NCBI RefSeq assembly: GCF_000719335.1
Contig: NZ_JOGB01000022.1
Span: 1 to 64,000 of the forward strand
Source: Streptomyces sp. NRRL S-87
GTDB taxonomy: Bacteria; Actinomycetota; Actinomycetes; Streptomycetales; Streptomycetaceae
Direction: 5' to 3'
DNA: 64,000 nucleotides
The position numbers were made by a program, and so were the translations under genes. The notes beneath the pieces are model-generated. The model was given only the letters and a program-made list of their open reading frames with translations, was not told where the DNA came from and ran no database searches. Shown in pieces: positions 26,122 through 33,057 of the stretch (the stretch's first letter is position 1; every line of letters starts with the position of its first letter).

Positions 26122-27333
26122 CTACCGGAAGATGCCGGTGTGGCCGAGGGAGTAGCGGCCCGGCTGCGGGTAGACGGCCAGGCCGTGCGGTCCGCCGCCG
26201 ACCGGGATGCGGGCCAGCTGCCGGCCGGTCCGGGTGTCGACGGCGTACACCTCTCCGTTGTAGCGGCCGGACAGCCACAGCACCTTGCCGTCGGCGGAGA
26301 CGCCGCCCATGTCGGGGCTGCCGCCGTCGGGCAGGCGCCACTTCTTCGTCAGCCTGTTCTGCGTGAAGTCGAAGATCGAGATGGTGCCCTCGCCGCGGTT
26401 GGAGACGTACATCTCCTTCGAGTCGCGGCTCACGTACAGGCCGTGGCAGCCCTTCCCGGTGGGCAGGAGCTTCGGCTCGGTGAACTTCTCGCCGTCCAGC
26501 ACCCACATGCCGTGCGCCATCATGTCGGCGATGTAGAAGGTCCTGCCGTCCGGGGAGATCTTCACGTCCTGCGGCATCGCGCCCTCGAAGGGGAGCCGCT
26601 GCTTGGCGAGGACCTCCATCTTCGCGGTGTCGACCTTGAGGAGTTCCCCGGAGAACTCGCAGGACACGATGAAGTAGCGGCCGTCGGCGGAGAAGTCCGC
26701 GTGGTTGACGCCGTAGCAGTCGACGGGGACGGTCTTGGCCACGGCCATGGTGTGCGGGTCCCGGAAGACGAGTTCGCGGTCCATGGAGGCCATGACGACG
26801 GCGTACTTCCCGTCGGGCGTGAAGTACAGGTTGTACGGGTCGTGCACCTCGACCGGCGTGCCGGCCTTGCCGGTGGCGGGGTCGATGGGGGTCAGGGTGT
26901 GGCCGCGGTTGTTGTTCACCCACAGCGTCTTCAGGTCCCAGGACGGCACGACGTGCTGGGGCTGGACGCCGACCGGGATCGTGTCGATCACCTCGTAGGT
27001 GGCCGGGTCGATCACGGACACCGTGTTGGAGGTGGTGTTCGGCACGTAGACCCGGGAGGGGAAGTCCCGGACCACCGGGGAGAGCCGGTTCGGGCGGTCG
27101 GCCGCGTACACGTCCCGCGGATCGAGCAGCGGCGGCATGCCCGGCAGCCCGGGTGGGATCTCGGGCACCGCGCGGGGGGCCCGGGCCGCGCCCTGCGTGC
27201 CGAGCGCCTCGGGCTCGCCCTTGCCGCCCGTGCCGCAGCCGGCGAGGGCGGCGGAGGCCAGCCCGGCGAGGAGCAGGGCGGCGGCCCGGGCTGTGCGGGA
27301 GCGGCGGAAGTGGCGGCGGTGGGAGGTGGTCAT
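26122..27333 (-). CDS. beta-propeller lipoprotein (YncE-like)
   Basis: The 403-residue protein has a lipoprotein signal: Arg-rich start, hydrophobic core ALLLAGLASAALAG and lipobox with Cys at about residue 33. The mature part is a repeat-rich beta-propeller with YVTN/YncE-like motifs (RVYVPNTTSNTVSVIDPATYEVIDTI, LWVNNNRGHTLTPIDPATG, MYVSNRGEGTISIFDF, VYAVDTRTGRQLARIPVG). It is probably an outer membrane-leaflet-anchored extracytoplasmic sensor or binding protein; the ligand is unknown. The ATG at 27333 overlaps the stop of the upstream deacetylase-like gene (ATGA), so the two are co-translated and probably act together. Confidence 0.85.
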   Translation of the reverse strand: MTTSHRRHFRRSRTARAAALLLAGLASAALAGCGTGGKGEPEALGTQGAARAPRAVPEIPPGLPGMPPLLDPRDVYAADRPNRLSPVVRDFPSRVYVPNTTSNTVSVIDPATYEVIDTIPVGVQPQHVVPSWDLKTLWVNNNRGHTLTPIDPATGKAGTPVEVHDPYNLYFTPDGKYAVVMASMDRELVFRDPHTMAVAKTVPVDCYGVNHADFSADGRYFIVSCEFSGELLKVDTAKMEVLAKQRLPFEGAMPQDVKISPDGRTFYIADMMAHGMWVLDGEKFTEPKLLPTGKGCHGLYVSRDSKEMYVSNRGEGTISIFDFTQNRLTKKWRLPDGGSPDMGGVSADGKVLWLSGRYNGEVYAVDTRTGRQLARIPVGGGPHGLAVYPQPGRYSLGHTGIFR

Positions 27334-28130
27334 GGGGTCAGCAGCTCCGTGGTGGTCACCGCGCGCAGTCCCCTGCGCGTGAGTTCTTCGAGGAGGGCCG
27401 GCAGTGCGTCGACCGTGTCCGCATAGCCGAAGTGCAGGCTCACCACCGATCCCGGGCGGACCGTTCCGGTGACGTTGCGGAGGACGGCCGCGGCACCGGG
27501 CGAGGTGAAGTCGAGGGAGTCCACGTCGTACGACAGGACGTGCGGGTAGCCGGCCCGGCGGGCCAGCCGCTGGACGAGGGGGCTGGCGTACCGGGCCCGG
27601 GAGGGCCGGAACCAGGTGCCGATGGAGCCGGTGAGCCGGCGCAGCCGCTGCGCGCAGCCGTCGATCTCGGCGTACGCCTCGGCCTCAGCCATGGCGTTGA
27701 CGTCGAGGTGGCGCTGGGTGTGGTTGCCGAGCTCGTGGCCGCCGTCGAGGATCCGGCGGGCCATGGCGGGCTGTTCGTCGAGCCAGCTGCCGACGGCCAG
27801 GACCGTGAGCCGGGCGCCGGCCTTCTCTGCCTCGCCGAGCAGGGCCTGGGCGGTGGCCGGGTCGCCGCTGCCGTGGAAGGTGAGGGCGACCTGGGGGCGG
27901 CCGTGCGGGCCGTGGGCGATCTGGGCGGGCAGGCCGGGCAGTGCGCGGGGGGCGGGGGCGGTGGCGGCCGGTCGCCCGTCGACGCTGGGGCGGGGGGCGG
28001 CGGCCGGCGAGCGGTCGGCGGGCGGGTCCGGCGGCCCGTCGGGGTCCGCGCCGCAGCCGGCGGCGAGGGTCCCGGCGACCGCTGCGGCGGTCGTGCGGAG
28101 GAGGGCCCGGCGGTCCGGATGACTAGGCAC
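27330..28130 (-). CDS. polysaccharide deacetylase-like lipoprotein with an altered first motif
   Basis: The 266-residue protein begins with a Tat-like basic stretch (HPDRRALLRTTAAAVAGTLAAG) followed by the lipobox cysteine, so it is probably a lipoprotein. The NodB-fold motifs are seen as: motif 1 VALTFHGSGDP, where the usual Asp-Asp (TFDDG) is replaced by His-Gly; motif 2 GNHTQRH, with both histidines; motif 3 FRPSRARY; a motif 4 region SYDVDSLDF; and motif 5 SVVSLHFG. Metal-binding His residues are kept but the catalytic-base Asp is missing, so activity may be altered or lost. The GTG at 28130 gives a normal lipoprotein signal; the frame is open to 28253. It overlaps the propeller gene. Confidence 0.72.
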   Translation of the reverse strand: MPSHPDRRALLRTTAAAVAGTLAAGCGADPDGPPDPPADRSPAAAPRPSVDGRPAATAPAPRALPGLPAQIAHGPHGRPQVALTFHGSGDPATAQALLGEAEKAGARLTVLAVGSWLDEQPAMARRILDGGHELGNHTQRHLDVNAMAEAEAYAEIDGCAQRLRRLTGSIGTWFRPSRARYASPLVQRLARRAGYPHVLSYDVDSLDFTSPGAAAVLRNVTGTVRPGSVVSLHFGYADTVDALPALLEELTRRGLRAVTTTELLTP

Positions 28131-28382
28131 CCGCCCATTTAAGGGCCGCCACGCCCGAAAGGTAACGATTGACCCAACCCAGGACCTTTGCCGAAGATGA
28201 CGGATTCGGCGGAGCATCCAGCCTTTGATCAAGGATTCACTCGACCGATGCAATATTTATTCATCGATTACGAGGTGAGTGGCCCATCTCACCTAGGATT
28301 TAGGTGGAAACTCTTACTATTTGATCACTTTTGCCCGTTTTGGGACTTTTGCTGGTTGAGGCCTCGTCTGCCATAGTCGGAG
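28131..28382. other. AT-rich interval upstream of the 6C-like RNA
   Basis: Roughly 28200-28370 is much less GC-rich than the rest of the window (for example GCAATATTTATTC and ACTCTTACTATTTG). It carries an inverted repeat AGGTGAG / CTCACCT (28274-28280 and 28289-28295). It contains the probable promoter of the downstream RNA and, at its left end, the promoter of the deacetylase gene. The 62-residue frame at 28188-28376 has no ribosome-binding site and is not believed. Confidence 0.45.
28349..28377 (+). promoter_or_regulatory. promoter of the 6C-like RNA
   Basis: TTGCTG (28349-28354) and CATAGT (28372-28377) are separated by 17 bases, matching the standard vegetative promoter arrangement. The predicted start is at about 28384, directly before the candidate small RNA. 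Confidence 0.55.
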
Positions 28383-28505
28383 GCACGACTTCCCGTTGAC
28401 CCGAGCGAGGTCGCCCCGCCGCCGGGGACCACACCCCATACAAGGTCCTCGGCGCACTCATGAAGCCCCCGCAGTGCCCCCACCCCACGGCAGCAGGGGG
28501 CTTCT
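28383..28505 (+). ncRNA. candidate 6C-type small RNA
   Basis: A promoter-like pair is followed by about 120 bases that end in a clear hairpin terminator. The segment has no credible coding frame. It contains C-rich runs placed in loop positions: GGTC-GCCCCGCCGCCGGGGACC (28409-28430), then GAAGCCCCC paired with GGGGGCTTC, with CCCCCACCCC in its loop (28477-28486). Two stem-loops with runs of cytosine are the defining feature of the actinobacterial 6C RNA family, and GGAGGCACGACTTCC at the 5' end resembles my recollection of the family. Its role in Streptomyces is not well known. Confidence 0.55.
28462..28504. terminator. terminator of the 6C-like RNA and of the anti-sigma-like gene
   Basis: GAAGCCCCC (28462-28470) is complementary to GGGGGCTTC (28496-28504) with a 25-base C-rich loop. 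It ends the small RNA on the plus strand and, read from the minus strand, falls 33 bases after the stop of the ATP-binding gene at 28537. Confidence 0.65.
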
Positions 28506-28536
28506 GCGTATCCGGAACCGGTCCGGCGGGGACCCG

Positions 28537-29049
28537 TCAGCCCGGCTGACGGTCGGCCACCCGCATCTCGAACCACGTGACCTTGCCCCGGGGTAACAGG
28601 TCCGCCCCCCAGCGGTCGGACAGTTTGTCCACGAGGAACAGCCCGCGACCGCTCTCGTCCAGGTCACCCACCGGCATCAGGCAGGGCAGCCCGCGCGACG
28701 GGTCCCGCACCTCCACCCGGATCCAGCCGCGCCGCCGCAGCATCCGCAGCCCGAACGAACGGGCCCCGGTGTGCCGGACCGCGTTGCCGACGAGTTCGGA
28801 GACGAGCAGCACCGCGTGCTCGGCCACCTGGGGCGAGAGCCCCCACTGACGGACCACCACGCACTGGGTGAGCCGGCGGGCCGTACCGGCGGACTCCGGG
28901 CGGGACGGGAGCGCCACTTCGGCCTCGGTGGGATTGCCGTGCAACTCCAGGGCCCGCAGGCCCTCTTCGTCCTCGAGAGCCGCCGTCAACCGTACGACGG
29001 GAGCGCTCTCGCGCTGCCGCGGCTGCTCCACACCCTCCAGGCCCGCCAT
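28537..29049 (-). CDS. anti-sigma-type ATP-binding regulator (HATPase_c, RsbW-like)
   Basis: The 170-residue cytoplasmic protein has the GHKL/HATPase fold of serine kinase anti-sigma factors: the N-box LLVSELVGNAVRHTGA, an acidic strand VRDPSRGLPCL, and the G-box ESGRGLFLVDKLSDRWG. The N-terminal 35 residues are variable. Members bind and inhibit sigma factors or phosphorylate anti-anti-sigma partners; the partner is not encoded nearby. The ATG at 29049 was chosen because an upstream extension to 29154 crosses a terminator hairpin. It is about 230 bases downstream of the enoyl-CoA hydratase gene, and the strong hairpin at 29100-29134 lies between. Confidence 0.82.
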   Translation of the reverse strand: MAGLEGVEQPRQRESAPVVRLTAALEDEEGLRALELHGNPTEAEVALPSRPESAGTARRLTQCVVVRQWGLSPQVAEHAVLLVSELVGNAVRHTGARSFGLRMLRRRGWIRVEVRDPSRGLPCLMPVGDLDESGRGLFLVDKLSDRWGADLLPRGKVTWFEMRVADRQPG

Positions 29050-29279
29050 GCACTCATCATGAACGGTCGAAGCCGTCCGCAAGGCCGTTCCCCGCGAAAA
29101 CACCCCCTCGGAACGGAGCGTTCCGAGGGGGTGTCCGGCATATTCCAGAGGCAACCTTCACAGGGAGAAACCCACCATGACCTGCGATGACCCACCGTTC
29201 CGCGGTCATCACGCAGAGTGGATCTCCACAACTCCTTAAGGTTGCTTTAAGCCGCGGCTAAACCACCCCCAGGGGGGAG
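29050..29279. other. interval between enoyl-CoA hydratase and anti-sigma-like genes
   Basis: It holds the hairpin at 29100-29134 and, on the plus strand, a 20-codon frame at 29177-29239 preceded by AGGGAGA. That frame has nothing downstream on its strand and is weakly supported. Otherwise nothing is seen. Confidence 0.4.
29100..29134 (-). terminator. terminator or attenuator between enoyl-CoA hydratase and anti-sigma-like gene
   Basis: ACACCCCCTCGGAAC (29100-29114) pairs perfectly with GTTCCGAGGGGGTGT (29120-29134), with a five-base loop. On the minus strand it is followed by TTTTCGCGG, a short U-tract, 51 bases before the anti-sigma-like gene's start. It may end transcripts from the hydratase gene, or attenuate the anti-sigma-like gene. 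Confidence 0.75.
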
Positions 29280-30047
29280 TCAGACGAACTTCGCCTTGCC
29301 GGGCCCCTCCTCGACGAAGCTGCGCATGCCGATCTCGCGGTCCTCGGTGGCGAACAGCGCGGAGAACCAGTTGCGCTCGATGGTCAGGCCGGTGTCGATG
29401 TCGGCCTCCAGGCCGCCGTCCACCGACTCCTTCGCGGCGCGCAGGGCGATGGCCGGACCCTGGGCCAGCTTCGCGGCCCAGGCGTGCGCCTGCTCGTACA
29501 CCTCGGCGGCCGGCACGACCCGGTCGACCAGGCCGAGGGCGAGCGCCTCGTCGGCCTTGACCATCCGGCCGGTGAAGATGAGGTCCTTGGCCTTGGACGG
29601 GCCGATGAGGCGGGAGAGGCGCTGGGTGCCGCCGGCGCCGGGAATCAGGCCGAGCAGGATCTCGGGCTGGCCGAGCTTGGCGTTGTCCGCGGCGATCCGG
29701 TAGTCGGCGCACAGGGTCAGCTCGCAGCCGCCGCCCAGCGCGTACCCGGTGATGGCCGCGACCACCGGCTTGGGGATCCGGGCCACCGCGGTGAAGGAGT
29801 CCTGCAGCGCACGGGACCGGGCGACCATCGCCGCGTGGTCCATGGTCTGCATCTCCTTGATGTCCGCGCCCGCCGCGAACACCTTCTCACCGCCGTAGAG
29901 GACCACGGCCCGGACGTCGTCGCGGGCCGTGGCCTCCTCCGCCAGGGTGCGCAGGGCGTCCTGCGTGGCGATGTCCAGGGCGTTCATCGGCGGGCGGTTC
30001 AGCAGGATGGTGCCGACGCCCTCGGAGACTTCGAGAGAGATGGTCAT
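29280..30047 (-). CDS. enoyl-CoA hydratase/isomerase
   Basis: The 255-residue crotonase-fold enzyme hydrates trans-2-enoyl-CoA in beta-oxidation or related acyl-CoA routes. Visible features: N-terminal ILLNRPPMNALD; the oxyanion-hole GADIKEM (AAGADI) and the CoA/oxyanion region GYALGGGCELTLCADYRIA; the two catalytic-Glu regions (GCELTL and QPEILLGLIPGAGGTQRL); and the C-terminal helix ending EEGPGKAKFV. The start is the ATG at 30047. The downstream neighbour on the same strand is the anti-sigma-like gene, separated by a terminator; upstream is an L,D-transpeptidase gene, 50 bases away, with no functional link. Confidence 0.92.
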   Translation of the reverse strand: MTISLEVSEGVGTILLNRPPMNALDIATQDALRTLAEEATARDDVRAVVLYGGEKVFAAGADIKEMQTMDHAAMVARSRALQDSFTAVARIPKPVVAAITGYALGGGCELTLCADYRIAADNAKLGQPEILLGLIPGAGGTQRLSRLIGPSKAKDLIFTGRMVKADEALALGLVDRVVPAAEVYEQAHAWAAKLAQGPAIALRAAKESVDGGLEADIDTGLTIERNWFSALFATEDREIGMRSFVEEGPGKAKFV

Positions 30048-30097
30048 ACGGGCAGGTTAGTGCCCGTTAACCGGGGGCGGGCAACCCCCGGCGGGTG

Positions 30098-31345
30098 TTA
30101 CGAGGTCCACTCCGACCACGGCATGTTCCAGCCGTTGAGCCCGTTCTCCGGAGCGATCTGCTTGTCCTTGGAGTTCTTCACGACCACGACGTCGCCGATG
30201 ATCGAGCTGTTGAAGAACCAGGCGGCCGGGATCCCCTTGTCGTAGCCGCCGCGGACGTCCTCCAGGCCGACGCAGCCGTGGCTGACGTTCTCCGAGCCGA
30301 AGGTGCTGGACGGGGCCCAGTAGTTGCCGTGCACGAAGGTGCCGGAGTTCGACAGCCGCATGGCGTGCGGGACGTCGTCGATGTCGTACTCGCCGCCGAA
30401 GCCGACCGTGGCCCCGTTCATGCGGGTCACCTCGTACTTCTCGCTGATGACCATCTGGCCGTTGTACGTGGTCGTGGCCGGGCCGCCCGCGGTGATCGGG
30501 AGGTCCTTGAGGACCTTGCCGTCGCGGACGACGACCATGCGGTGGGTGCTCGCGTCGACCGTGGAGACCTGGGAGCGCCCGATGGTGAACTTCACCGTGC
30601 GGGTCTGCTTGCCGTACACGCCGGGCCGGCCCTCGACGCCGTCGAGGTTGAGCTTGACGGTGACCTTGGTGCCGGGCGCCCAGTACTTCTCGGGGCGGAA
30701 GTCGAGGCGGTCGTTGCCGAACCAGTGGCCCTCGATCGGCACCGAGGGCTCGGAGGTGACGGTGATGGCCTTCTCGACGCCCTCGGTGTTGGTGATGCCG
30801 CGGGTGAAGTTGACCGAGACCGGCATGCCCACGCCGACGGTCGAGCCGTCCTCGGGCGTGTACTGGCCGATGAAGGTGTTCTTGGGCGTCAGCGTCGTGA
30901 AGGTGACGTCCTTGGCGGTCTCGTGCCCCGCGCCGTCCGTGGCGACCGCGTGCACCTTGTACTGGGTGGCCGCGCCCAGGTGGCGCACGGGCTCCCAGCT
31001 GGCGCCGCCGGCGGCCAGCTTGCCCTCCACGGTGTTGCCCTTGGTGTCGGCGACGGTGACGGTGGTCAGCTTGCCGTTGGCCGCGGTGATCTTCAGGGCG
31101 CCGCTGGTGGCGACCTCCTTGGCCCCGTTGGCGGGCGTGATGCTGAGTGTGGCCTGCGAGGCCTCGGTGCCGGCGGCGGGCTTGCCGCCCGGCGCCTTCG
31201 CGTCGTCACCGCCCTTGCCGGCCGTGGCTCCGCCGCTGCACGCGGAGGTGAGCAGCAGGGCCGCCCCCAGCGCCAGGGCGGACAGTGCGGTACGGGCGCG
31301 GCCGCGTCGCGTGCGCGACTCCCCCGGTATCGGCTGCACGTTCAA
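30098..31345 (-). CDS. L,D-transpeptidase lipoprotein (Ig-like plus YkuD), first
   Basis: The 415-residue lipoprotein forms 3-3 crosslinks between meso-DAP (or LL-DAP) residues of peptidoglycan, an activity bypassing penicillin-sensitive 4-3 crosslinking. A lipobox, LLTSAC, ends the signal. Two Ig-like domains follow (about 65-160 and 160-260), then the YkuD catalytic domain with the motif HGNYW (His in GTFVHGNYW) and SHGCVGLE (catalytic Cys), and a C-terminal WNMPWSEW helix. It is a close paralogue of the gene at 33058-34299: both share the VTRMNG and GEYDI segments. The ATG is at 31345. Confidence 0.95.
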   Translation of the reverse strand: MNVQPIPGESRTRRGRARTALSALALGAALLLTSACSGGATAGKGGDDAKAPGGKPAAGTEASQATLSITPANGAKEVATSGALKITAANGKLTTVTVADTKGNTVEGKLAAGGASWEPVRHLGAATQYKVHAVATDGAGHETAKDVTFTTLTPKNTFIGQYTPEDGSTVGVGMPVSVNFTRGITNTEGVEKAITVTSEPSVPIEGHWFGNDRLDFRPEKYWAPGTKVTVKLNLDGVEGRPGVYGKQTRTVKFTIGRSQVSTVDASTHRMVVVRDGKVLKDLPITAGGPATTTYNGQMVISEKYEVTRMNGATVGFGGEYDIDDVPHAMRLSNSGTFVHGNYWAPSSTFGSENVSHGCVGLEDVRGGYDKGIPAAWFFNSSIIGDVVVVKNSKDKQIAPENGLNGWNMPWSEWTS

Positions 31346-31502
31346 CTTCGTCTTCTCCCGGAATCCCCTGTCCCCCGCGCGCGTAGTCGCGCGCTTGCGG
31401 ACAGGAAATCACACGGGAGGGCGACGGTCGGACACGGCCGTGTCACCGTTCCGTCCCAACGCCCCACGTCAGCCCCCTGCGGGGGCGGGCGGAGGCGGGG
31501 AT

Positions 31503-32273
31503 TCAGTCGTCCGTGCCGGGCTTGGCGCCCCAGACGTAGACCTGGTCCTCCAACTCCAGGAGGTCCCACAGCGCCTCGGCGTCCTTGAGCGCGAGGTTGA
31601 CGCAGCCGGCCGAGCCGCCGCCGTCGTACAGGTCGTCGAGGCGGCCGTGGATGGCCTGGCCCTCGTCGAAGAACTGGGAGTAGGGCATGGGCGAGTTGTT
31701 GTAGATCGTGGACACGTGGTCCTTGTCGCGCCAGTAGATCTCGTGCCAGCCGAGCCGGGTCTCCTCGGTGTCGCGCCCGCTGCGGACGGGGACCACGTCG
31801 AACACGACGTCCTCGCCGTCCTGCACCCACAGGACCTGGCGGTCCAGGTCGACGCAGGTGACCCGGAAGTCCCGGACCGGGCAGCGGCCGTCGGCGTTGG
31901 GGTCCTTGCGGGCCTTGAGGACGGTCATGGTGCGGAACGTGACGAGGTCGGCGTAGCCGTCGGCGAGCTCGAGGCCCTGCTTCTCCTGGAAGGCCCGGAT
32001 GGCCTCGCAGTCGGCGACGGACTGCCGGCCGTCGACGGGGCGGCCGAGGTACTCCTCCATGGGCCGCTGGTACGGGCCGGTGCGCGCGTTGCACGCGGCC
32101 CCGGAGGCCGGGCCGGCGGGGCGCGCCGCCGCGGGGGCGGTGGGCGCCGGGCCGGCGGGCGCGGCGCGGACCGCGGGCGCGGCGGCCAGGACGGCGAGGG
32201 CGGCCAGTGCGGCGGCCCCCGCGGAGGGGGTGCGCCGGGCACGGGGCGTGCGGGGCACGGAGCTGGGTATCAA
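31503..32273 (-). CDS. L,D-transpeptidase (secreted, PG-binding plus YkuD), second
   Basis: The 256-residue protein has a signal peptide and a Pro/Ala-rich linker, then a small peptidoglycan-binding region (DCEAIRAFQEKQGLE, near residue 95) and a YkuD domain with AIHGRLDDL and GGGSAGCVNLAL (catalytic Cys in Ser-Ala-Gly-Cys). In this variant the usual His before Gly-Cys is Ala, as in some members of the family, so it is not inactivating by itself. The TTG at 32273 was chosen because GGAGG lies six bases upstream; a GTG four codons later is an alternative. It sits between a SpaA-like gene and another L,D-transpeptidase, all leftward. Confidence 0.88.
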   Translation of the reverse strand: MIPSSVPRTPRARRTPSAGAAALAALAVLAAAPAVRAAPAGPAPTAPAAARPAGPASGAACNARTGPYQRPMEEYLGRPVDGRQSVADCEAIRAFQEKQGLELADGYADLVTFRTMTVLKARKDPNADGRCPVRDFRVTCVDLDRQVLWVQDGEDVVFDVVPVRSGRDTEETRLGWHEIYWRDKDHVSTIYNNSPMPYSQFFDEGQAIHGRLDDLYDGGGSAGCVNLALKDAEALWDLLELEDQVYVWGAKPGTDD

Positions 32274-32391
32274 GACGACCTCCTGTCCCCCCGTCGGCGT
32301 CGGGCTCCCTCCGGCCAGTGTCCGTGGGGAACCCGCCCCGGCGCCTGGGCGGGTACTCCGAAAGGGGGTCGGGCCGGTCGCCGGAAGGGCG

Positions 32392-32928
32392 TCAGCGCAG
32401 GACGTCGTCGTCCCGGTCGCCCTCGCCGCGGCCACCGCCCGTGCCGCCCGCGGCGGGCTCGGCGCGCGCGTTCGTCCGCGGGACCGTGACCCGCACGGGC
32501 GGGTACCGGCCGGCGCCGAGCTCGATCGGGCCGGTGACGGGCCGCTTCGGCAGGACGTAGCCGGCGGGGGTGGCGACCTCCTTCACGTAGTAGGCGTTCT
32601 CGGTGAGGCCGTGCCAGGCGCAGACGCCGTACGCGTCGGTGGTGCAGGGACCCAGGGCCTCGATGTCCGGGTTGATGCCGCGGGTCTGGAGGCCGGGCGT
32701 GGCGTTGTACTCCACCCACAGCTCGAAGACCGCGCCGGCCAGCCGTCGTCCGGTCCTGGCGTCGGTCTTCACCACGCGGATCGTGCCCCGGTAGTCCGGG
32801 TGCGCCGGGGTCCGGGCCGCGGTGGCGGGGGCGGCCGGGACCGCGGGGACCGCCGCCCGGGCCGGGGCGGCCGGGGCGGCCAGGGCCGCGGCCACCGCGA
32901 GGCCGAGGGTCCAGTTCCTTCGTGTCAT
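32392..32928 (-). CDS. secreted SpaA/Cna-B-like (prealbumin-fold) protein
   Basis: The 178-residue protein has a Sec signal (LGLAVAAALAAPAAPARAA) and a single beta-sandwich with the SpaA-type sequence GTIRVVKTDARTGRRLAGAVFELW at its start and TPAGYVLPKRPV at its end. That pattern marks the prealbumin-like domain common in pilins and adhesins, where lysine-asparagine isopeptide bonds can form. Two cysteines (CTTDAYGVCAW) may make a disulfide. No LPXTG sorting signal is seen, so it is probably secreted or held by the wall otherwise. The ATG at 32928 follows GGAGAGAG. It lies inside an L,D-transpeptidase group, which suggests a wall-linked role, but this is inference. Confidence 0.72.
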   Translation of the reverse strand: MTRRNWTLGLAVAAALAAPAAPARAAVPAVPAAPATAARTPAHPDYRGTIRVVKTDARTGRRLAGAVFELWVEYNATPGLQTRGINPDIEALGPCTTDAYGVCAWHGLTENAYYVKEVATPAGYVLPKRPVTGPIELGAGRYPPVRVTVPRTNARAEPAAGGTGGGRGEGDRDDDVLR

Positions 32929-33057
32929 CTCTCTCCGTCCGTCCGTCGGCTGGGCGCGGGACGCCCGTGCCAGGGTGGGCGGAGCCCCGGCGGGGGCCGT
33001 GGCCGACACTCCCCGCCGGGGCGTTTTCCGATCTGACGATCACTCTGTTGCGGGCCC

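Noticed and set aside
28188..28376. 62-codon plus-strand frame in the AT-rich interval
   Set aside because: No ribosome-binding site, unusual residue composition, and it overlaps the promoter of the 6C-like RNA. I see no conserved feature.
31503..31640. Loss of His before Gly-Cys in the second L,D-transpeptidase (Ser-Ala-Gly-Cys)
   Set aside because: Other YkuD-family members have the same type of change at this position and are active, so it is not evidence of inactivation.
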